Part shown: positions 61,210 to 64,000 of the stretch, one piece after another
Numbering within the stretch: the stretch's first letter is position 1
Layout of the letters: every line of letters begins with the position of its first letter
Source of the DNA: an uncultured Thiotrichaceae bacterium
Lineage (GTDB): Bacteria; Pseudomonadota; Gammaproteobacteria; Thiotrichales; Thiotrichaceae
NCBI GenBank assembly: GCA_937925855.1
Contig: CALAMO010000010.1
Span: 186,001 to 250,000 of the forward strand
Length of the DNA: 64,000 nt
Reading direction: 5' to 3'
Program-made: the position numbers and the translations under genes
The notes under the pieces: model-generated
What the model saw: the letters and a program-made list of their open reading frames with translations, nothing else
Databases searched by the model: none
What the model was told of the DNA's origin: nothing

Positions 61210-61896
61210 TCATGCGGCGACGGCCTGCTCGCTGAGCCACTGCAAATATCCCGTACGCAAATACAGCAACGCACCGTCCGCGCCCGTAATGGGTTCATGC
61301 TCACTGCCGATCGGATTGCGTGCCCATGTCCCCGCTGCATAAGTCCCACGGTCATCAGAAAACGATCCGGCCAACACCAGAAATTCCTCCCCGCCGGGGT
61401 GCTCATGCCGTGGAAACTGCGTATCAGGTGCCAACCGCAGCAAGATCGTGTTCACGCCAGCATGCTCATGCAGCGGCAGAAAGCTGCGCTCGGGTATTGG
61501 CCCGGTCTGCCAATCTGCATTACGGGTATCAACGTTCATCTGCTGTAAGTCATCGGCTGAAAACTGACAGAGCTTCACTAAGATGGTGCAGCCTTCCCGC
61601 GTAAACGGTTTATGGCGCGACCCCGGTGGATTGCGCACATAATAGCCTGCAGAGTAATCGCCGCTTTCATCCGAAAACGTACCGTCCAGCACCAGGTATT
61701 CCTCGCCGCCGCCATGGGTATGCGCCGGAAAATAGCTGTCCGGGGCGAAACGGACGATGGTGGTGACCCTTTCAGTTTCAGTGGACAGGACTTCGAGGCG
61801 TTTACGTTCCACGCCAGCGGCGGGTGAGGCCTCCCAGTCCATCGCATTAGTATCAATGGCCAGGTATTGTTCAAGATCAGCGTTTAGCAAACTCAT
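61210..61896 (-). CDS. ChrR-like double cupin protein
   Basis: This 228-residue protein contains two ChrR-type cupin repeats: RFAPDSYFPAHTHGGGEEYL and VLDGTFSDESGDYSAGYYVR in the first, then RLAPDTQFPRHEHPGGEEFL and VLAGSFSDDRGTYAAGTWAR in the second. The His-Glu metal ligands are kept in both. ChrR-type cupins occur as anti-sigma factors with a zinc-binding N-terminal part, which is absent here. It starts nine bases after the class V aminotransferase stop, so the two share an operon. Its reaction or ligand is unknown. Confidence 0.88.
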   Translation of the reverse strand: MSLLNADLEQYLAIDTNAMDWEASPAAGVERKRLEVLSTETERVTTIVRFAPDSYFPAHTHGGGEEYLVLDGTFSDESGDYSAGYYVRNPPGSRHKPFTREGCTILVKLCQFSADDLQQMNVDTRNADWQTGPIPERSFLPLHEHAGVNTILLRLAPDTQFPRHEHPGGEEFLVLAGSFSDDRGTYAAGTWARNPIGSEHEPITGADGALLYLRTGYLQWLSEQAVAA

Positions 61897-61905
61897 ATGG
61901 TTCTC

Positions 61906-63153
61906 CTATGCCGCAATTTCACCGATTACCCGCAAAAACTTCAAAATCTCATCGGTCGAATTGTAATGACAGATCGACACCCGCACACAGGTGTCCATCC
62001 TCAGCGGCGTCAGTACATTGCCAGAGAAATAATCATTCTTACGCACATGGGTACGAATCCCCGCTGCGCTTAGACGCGCCACGACCTCAGCGGAAGGCAC
62101 ACCGTCCACCGCCAGTGAAACCAGGCCTTCGCGCTGTGGATTATCCAGCCCGCCCAACACATAAACTTTCGCCATATCCCGCAGGCCCGGATGATTCACC
62201 GTGCCGTTGATCATGGTTTCCACCAGATGGTGTTCATGCGCCACAATGTGCTCGCCCGCTGCCAGCAGTCGGGTACGACGCTCAGCGCTGTCGGTGAAAT
62301 GCGCACCAAGCCAGTCCAGATAATTCACCACCTCGGAAAACGTCGCATAGGCCGACGTATCGCGGGTGCCCAGTTCCCACTGCGTGGCACCGGAGCCATC
62401 CAGATGATCATGTGGCAGCGTGCTCATACGCGGCGACAGCCAGGAGAAGCCGTAGTTGTGTTTGGAGAAGGCTTTGTAGGCGGACACGGTAAACGCATCT
62501 ATGCCGTAAGCAGCTATATCCAGCGCACCGTGCGCTGCGTGCTGGATGCCATCGACGATAATAAAACAGTCCGGCGCGACGGCGCGAATGATCTTACTCA
62601 CCTCCGCAATATCCACGCACATGCCGGTGACCGGGCTGGTTTGGATAATCGTCGCAACCCGCGTGTCGGGCGTAATGTATGCGCGGTAATCTTCCGGTGT
62701 GATCGCACAAGTGTCTTTGTTATGCGGAATCGCCACGTATTCCTTGCCCGCAATTTTTGCCCAGCGCTTGCCTGCACTGGCGGTGGCGGGGTGCTCCAGC
62801 GTGCTGCCGAGCACGATGCCACCTTCCGCTGAGCCGAGTACCGCCGCGCGTACCAGACGAAACAGTAATTCAGTGCCACTTTCACCCACAAATACCAGAC
62901 CATCATTTGCGCCGAGGTAGAGCATCATGTCTTCCCGCGCTTTGTTGATAATGCGCACCAGTTCATGGGAGGCCGGGTTATCACGCCCCTGATTGTCTGG
63001 GATAGCGGAGAGATGCGTATTGACTTCGACCACTGACTTCAGGGTGAGCGAGCCACCGGCATTCTCGAAAAAAGCTCTTGGCCCCTGATAAGGACAGCTG
63101 TCTACGTGATGAAAACGGTCACGGATTTGCTGGAGTAGGGTGTCGTTGAACAT
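61906..63153 (-). CDS. Class V aminotransferase-fold PLP enzyme (cysteine desulfurase-like)
   Basis: This 415-residue protein has the class V PLP fold: a DGIQH motif at 201-205 and the Schiff-base lysine K227 in FTVSAYKAFSKHNYGF. The N-terminal part includes RAFFENAGGSLTLKSVVEVN and VFVGESGTELLFRLVRA. The lack of a C-terminal active-site cysteine loop makes true cysteine desulfurase activity doubtful; other class V enzymes act as lyases or aminotransferases. It is the first gene of the leftward pair with the ChrR-like cupin, which may bind a product or regulate it. The substrate is not assigned. Confidence 0.9.
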   Translation of the reverse strand: MFNDTLLQQIRDRFHHVDSCPYQGPRAFFENAGGSLTLKSVVEVNTHLSAIPDNQGRDNPASHELVRIINKAREDMMLYLGANDGLVFVGESGTELLFRLVRAAVLGSAEGGIVLGSTLEHPATASAGKRWAKIAGKEYVAIPHNKDTCAITPEDYRAYITPDTRVATIIQTSPVTGMCVDIAEVSKIIRAVAPDCFIIVDGIQHAAHGALDIAAYGIDAFTVSAYKAFSKHNYGFSWLSPRMSTLPHDHLDGSGATQWELGTRDTSAYATFSEVVNYLDWLGAHFTDSAERRTRLLAAGEHIVAHEHHLVETMINGTVNHPGLRDMAKVYVLGGLDNPQREGLVSLAVDGVPSAEVVARLSAAGIRTHVRKNDYFSGNVLTPLRMDTCVRVSICHYNSTDEILKFLRVIGEIAA

Positions 63154-63232
63154 AGAACGGCCTCGTCTTGGGTTTACCGGTGATGGAGAAGGTGTTATAC
63201 AGTTTTAATCAGCGCGCATAACGGAAACTAGC

Positions 63233-63346
63233 ATGAAAAAATTCCAGCCCGCAAGCATAGAGGTTCACAACTTCCTCGAGAACCCGCATGCAAGCACTCT
63301 ATTCCCCAAACGAAGAGGTTTACGGTGTCTACGGGAATCAGCATGA
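63233..63346 (+). CDS. Possible 37-residue upstream ORF coupled to the DUF2161 gene
   Basis: An ATG at 63233 opens 37 codons (MKKFQPASIEVHNFLENP and on), and its TGA overlaps the ATG of the DUF2161 gene as ATGA. The DNA around its start (ACGGAAACTAGCATGAAA) resembles that around the next start (ACGGGAATCAGCATGAAA), which suggests a local duplication of a start region. No homology is recognised and the ribosome site is weak. Confidence 0.25.
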   Translation: MKKFQPASIEVHNFLENPHASTLFPKRRGLRCLRESA

Positions 63347-64000
63347 AAGAATCTGACCTTTACCCGCCGCTGAAACGCTTTTTGACTGAGCAGGGTTACA
63401 CAGTGAAGGGTGAGGTGATAAATTGCGATGTAGTGGCGCTGCGGAATGAGGAAGCACCGCTGATTGTTGAGCTTAAGCTGAATTTTAATCTCAGCGTATT
63501 GATGCAGGTGGTGGATCGGCTGGCGCTGACTCCGACGGTGTATATCGGCATTCCGTTACAAACGACCGTGCTGCGTAAAAAGCGTAAATCGGTGCTGAAG
63601 TTATTGCGTATGCTGGGTCTGGGGTTAGTGGTGATTGATGTGCAGGCCGAGACGGTGGACGTGGTGCTTGATCCGACGGCGTATAAGCCACGCATTGTGC
63701 AGCGGCAGCAGGCGCGCCTGCTCGGCGAATTTGCGCGGCGAGTGGGCGACCCGAATGTGGGTGGGCTGGCGATGCGTAAAGGCATTATGACGGCGTACCG
63801 CCAGCGGGCGCTGCTGATTGGGCAGTACCTACGCCAGCACGGAGCCAGTAAGGCTGCCGTTGTGGCGCTGGCGGTCGGTGATACGCAGGCGAGAGCCGTG
63901 CTGTATCGAAATGTTTACGGCTGGTTTGAGCGAGTGGAGCGCGGGGTGTACCGGGTTTCAGCGCAAGGAGAAAAGGACATTGTGGCGTGGCGGCCAGAAG
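63343..64000 (+). CDS. DUF2161 domain protein, 3' end cut by the window
   Basis: The frame opens at 63343 (MKESDLYPPLKRFLTEQGYT) and runs open for 219 codons to the right edge. The early part has CDVVALRNEEAPLIVELKLN, with the PD-(D/E)xK-like Asp...Glu-Leu-Lys arrangement that is usual in DUF2161 (annotated as phosphodiesterase-like nucleases). A helical middle (RRVGDPNVGGLAMRKGIMTA) and a winged-helix-like end (AKAAVVALAVG-type region, about residue 165 on) follow. The length of the complete family protein is about 220-240, so little is missing. Its biological role is unknown. Confidence 0.85.
   Translation, partial: MKESDLYPPLKRFLTEQGYTVKGEVINCDVVALRNEEAPLIVELKLNFNLSVLMQVVDRLALTPTVYIGIPLQTTVLRKKRKSVLKLLRMLGLGLVVIDVQAETVDVVLDPTAYKPRIVQRQQARLLGEFARRVGDPNVGGLAMRKGIMTAYRQRALLIGQYLRQHGASKAAVVALAVGDTQARAVLYRNVYGWFERVERGVYRVSAQGEKDIVAWRPE

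Overview
The window reads as chromosomal DNA of a free-living Gram-negative gammaproteobacterium, probably marine or halotolerant and Oceanospirillales-like. The evidence is a lipid A gene (lpxH), the dapA-bamC pair, an rpoN-hpf-ptsN-rapZ block, a TRAP uptake system, a BCCT betaine-type transporter with an MttB-superfamily protein, and several outer-membrane or surface proteins. The genus cannot be fixed from the sequence. I see no rRNA, tRNA, CRISPR array, prophage or insertion sequence. Most genes lie in tight operons with ATGA or GTGA overlaps.

Layout. 1-4113 (leftward): the DUF4350/DUF4129/SpoIIM/RDD membrane operon, cut by the left edge. 4452-6649: an M17 aminopeptidase and lpxH. 6743-8362: a GMC oxidoreductase, divergent from a TerC-family protein (8727-9335). 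9445-14082: a TRAP transporter (binding protein plus fused DctQM) and an IclR regulator. 14126-16859 (leftward): photolyase, DCC protein and SDR operon. 17126-21921: an amino-group-carrier (LysW-type) biosynthetic operon closed by a strong terminator at 21927-21976. 22507-31899: five consecutive exported proteins with DUF11-like modules, including a 1672-residue protein with a likely outer-membrane barrel. 31940-33893 (leftward): PhoH and a Bcp-type peroxiredoxin. 34115-39456: a DUF4360 secreted protein divergent from a two-component system, a small secreted protein and a short YadA-like adhesin. 39609-44986: dapA, bamC, an MBL hydrolase and uvrA. 45062-53581 (leftward): lytic transglycosylase, mgtE, rapZ, ptsN, hpf, rpoN, thiL, an M48 protease and two YbjQ proteins. 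53815-57574: a BCCT transporter, a truncated MerR-like ORF and an MttB-superfamily protein. 57571-64000: accessory genes, including an orphan antitoxin, a membrane protein with a 310-bp hexanucleotide repeat, cupins, a toxin-antitoxin pair, a VOC protein, a class V aminotransferase and a cut-off DUF2161 gene.

The most unusual system is at 17126-21921. A 54-residue LysW-type carrier, shorter than usual ORF-calling limits, is followed by LysX, LysY/ArgC, a stand-alone class II glutamine amidotransferase, LysZ and LysJ homologues. The carrier ends in EDWGQ, whereas described LysW proteins end in EDWGE and use that terminal glutamate to hold the substrate. The operon also encodes an N-terminal-cysteine amidohydrolase and no LysK-type releasing peptidase. 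I therefore propose that the amidotransferase-fold enzyme deamidates the carrier (comparable in logic to Dop acting on Pup), releases the product from it, or both. Because dapA is also in the window, the carrier pathway more likely makes ornithine/arginine or a special diamino acid than lysine.

Other points of interest are the DUF11 surface cluster, the two-component/adhesin locus, clear operator-like palindromes at 55750-55767, 55992-56012 and 60013-60035, and the in-frame hexanucleotide repeat inside a membrane-protein gene.
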